The notes under the pieces: model-generated | Told to the model about the DNA's origin: nothing | Seen by the model: the letters and a program-made list of their open reading frames with translations, nothing else | Database searches by the model: none | Source of the DNA: Prolixibacter sp. NT017 | GTDB lineage: Bacteria; Bacteroidota; Bacteroidia; Bacteroidales; Prolixibacteraceae | Length of the DNA: 64,000 nucleotides | Reading direction: 5' to 3' | NCBI RefSeq assembly: GCF_009617875.1 | Contig: NZ_BLAV01000001.1 | Span: 1,860,001 to 1,924,000, forward strand | Shown: piece after piece, positions 63,509 to 64,000 of the stretch | How positions within the stretch are numbered: position 1 is the stretch's first letter | Layout of the letters: every line of letters begins with the position of its first letter | Translations under genes and position numbers: made by a program

Positions 63509-64000
63509 ATGATGAATAAGACTGTTCAGAACCTCAGGGTTTTATCGAATATCCAACTTAACCGGGACCATCATCTCCTGGAGTTGCAGGCTCCCGTCAA
63601 GTTGGAACAGATCGCCCCAGGCCAGTTTGTGAATGTTCGTGTAGAGAAATCACAAAGTACGTTCCTTCGCCGGCCGTTTTCTATCTACGGGGTTGATTAC
63701 GAAAAGAATACTATCTCTTTGTTTATTAAAGATGTCGGCCCAGGTTCGCATGTGCTGACATCAACGACTGAAGGTGAGGAGGTCGATGTGGTTTTTCCGC
63801 TGGGAAATGGCTTTTCTTACCCCGAAAAGAACGAACGTATCTTGCTTGTGGGCGGTGGTTTTGGTATCGCTCCTTTACTTTTCTTCGCCAGGGAACTGAA
63901 AAAACGCAACCTTGATGTGGATATCCATGCTCTGGTTGGTGCCCGTACTTCGGATGATCTGATGGAACTGGATTCGTTTGCTCAATGTGGAGAGGTTTAT
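63509..64000 (+). CDS. pyrK: Dihydroorotate dehydrogenase electron-transfer subunit, 5' part
   Basis: The first 164 codons are present; the gene leaves the window at the right edge. It has the ferredoxin-reductase-like FAD domain: PGQFVNVRVE, FLRRPFSIYGVDYEKN (RRPFSI flavin motif), the LFIKDVGPGSHVL segment, and then the NAD-binding start LLVGGGFGIAPLLFFARELK. PyrK passes electrons from PyrD (class 1B dihydroorotate dehydrogenase) to NAD+ in pyrimidine synthesis; pyrD would be expected just outside. Two adjacent ATGs (63509, 63512) could start it. The iron-sulfur cysteines lie beyond the window. Confidence 0.92.
   Translation, partial: MMNKTVQNLRVLSNIQLNRDHHLLELQAPVKLEQIAPGQFVNVRVEKSQSTFLRRPFSIYGVDYEKNTISLFIKDVGPGSHVLTSTTEGEEVDVVFPLGNGFSYPEKNERILLVGGGFGIAPLLFFARELKKRNLDVDIHALVGARTSDDLMELDSFAQCGEVY

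Overview
The window looks like chromosomal DNA of a Bacteroidota bacterium, most likely order Marinilabiliales/Bacteroidales (a Prolixibacteraceae-like genome is a guess from gene content). The evidence is a SusC/SusD glycan locus run by an ECF sigma/FecR pair, LytTR/LytS signalling, DUF4465 and STN-SusC families, weak ribosome binding sites, and promoters of the Bacteroidota type. Three tRNA-Lys copies each carry a perfect TTTG-N19-TAnnTTTG promoter, which calibrates the other promoter calls. Base composition is mid-range by eye, except for an AT-rich, nearly gene-free kilobase at 61.9-63.0 kb.

Layout. 0-4 kb (minus): a lipoprotein cut by the edge, dapA, a conserved hypothetical and ligA. 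4.2-5.6 kb (plus): a cobalamin riboswitch driving a Cys-rich CWC protein and a DUF4465 lipoprotein. 5.8-19 kb (plus): a cell-surface protein with a C-terminal anchor, gamma-glutamyltransferase, SlyD, aroC, a mini winged-helix protein, YccF, a PLP aminotransferase, a GH97 enzyme of the retaining (alpha-galactosidase) type, CinA and a large AsmA-like protein. 19-23.3 kb: an NhaC antiporter and a large TPR protein that is a paralogue of the 5.8-kb protein. 23.4-27.8 kb (minus): an exported TIM-barrel/Gfo-Idh-MocA/DoxX operon, a DJ-1/PfpI protein and a lone ECF sigma factor. 28.2-32.8 kb: two tRNA-Lys(UUU) genes, a LytS/LytT two-component pair, an orphan ExbB/MotA-like channel protein, a GNAT acetyltransferase and gpmA. 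33.1-36.6 kb (plus): a 1149-residue protein best explained as PPi-type PEP carboxykinase.

36.8-52.2 kb (all minus) is one polysaccharide utilisation locus. In transcription order it encodes ECF sigma, FecR anti-sigma, STN-SusC, SusD, a SusE/F-like starch-binding-type lipoprotein, GH66 dextranase, GH31 alpha-glucosidase and a six-hairpin glycosidase with a C-terminal carbohydrate-binding domain. The GH66 + GH31 + SusCDE content points to dextran or another alpha-1,6-glucan. Transport (SusCD), surface capture (SusE/F) and endo-cleavage (GH66) would be followed by exo-cleavage (GH31 and probably the six-hairpin enzyme), with induction by ligand-bound SusC relayed through FecR to the sigma factor.

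Just upstream of the sigma gene lies an array of about 15 imperfect 21-nt units, followed by the third tRNA-Lys. 53-62 kb holds a secreted hypothetical, an SDR, a thioesterase, a LysE exporter, a secreted esterase, a Nudix hydrolase overlapping aminopeptidase P, and a large surface protein combining a HEXXH metallopeptidase, a beta-propeller and a probable barrel. The right end has an XRE regulator and the 5' part of pyrK.

The items most worth a second look are the PPi-PEPCK candidate, the dextran-type locus with its unassigned glycosidase and sigma/anti-sigma control, the 21-nt array, the transporter-less B12 riboswitch operon, the surface metallopeptidase, and the conserved tRNA-Lys leader hairpin.
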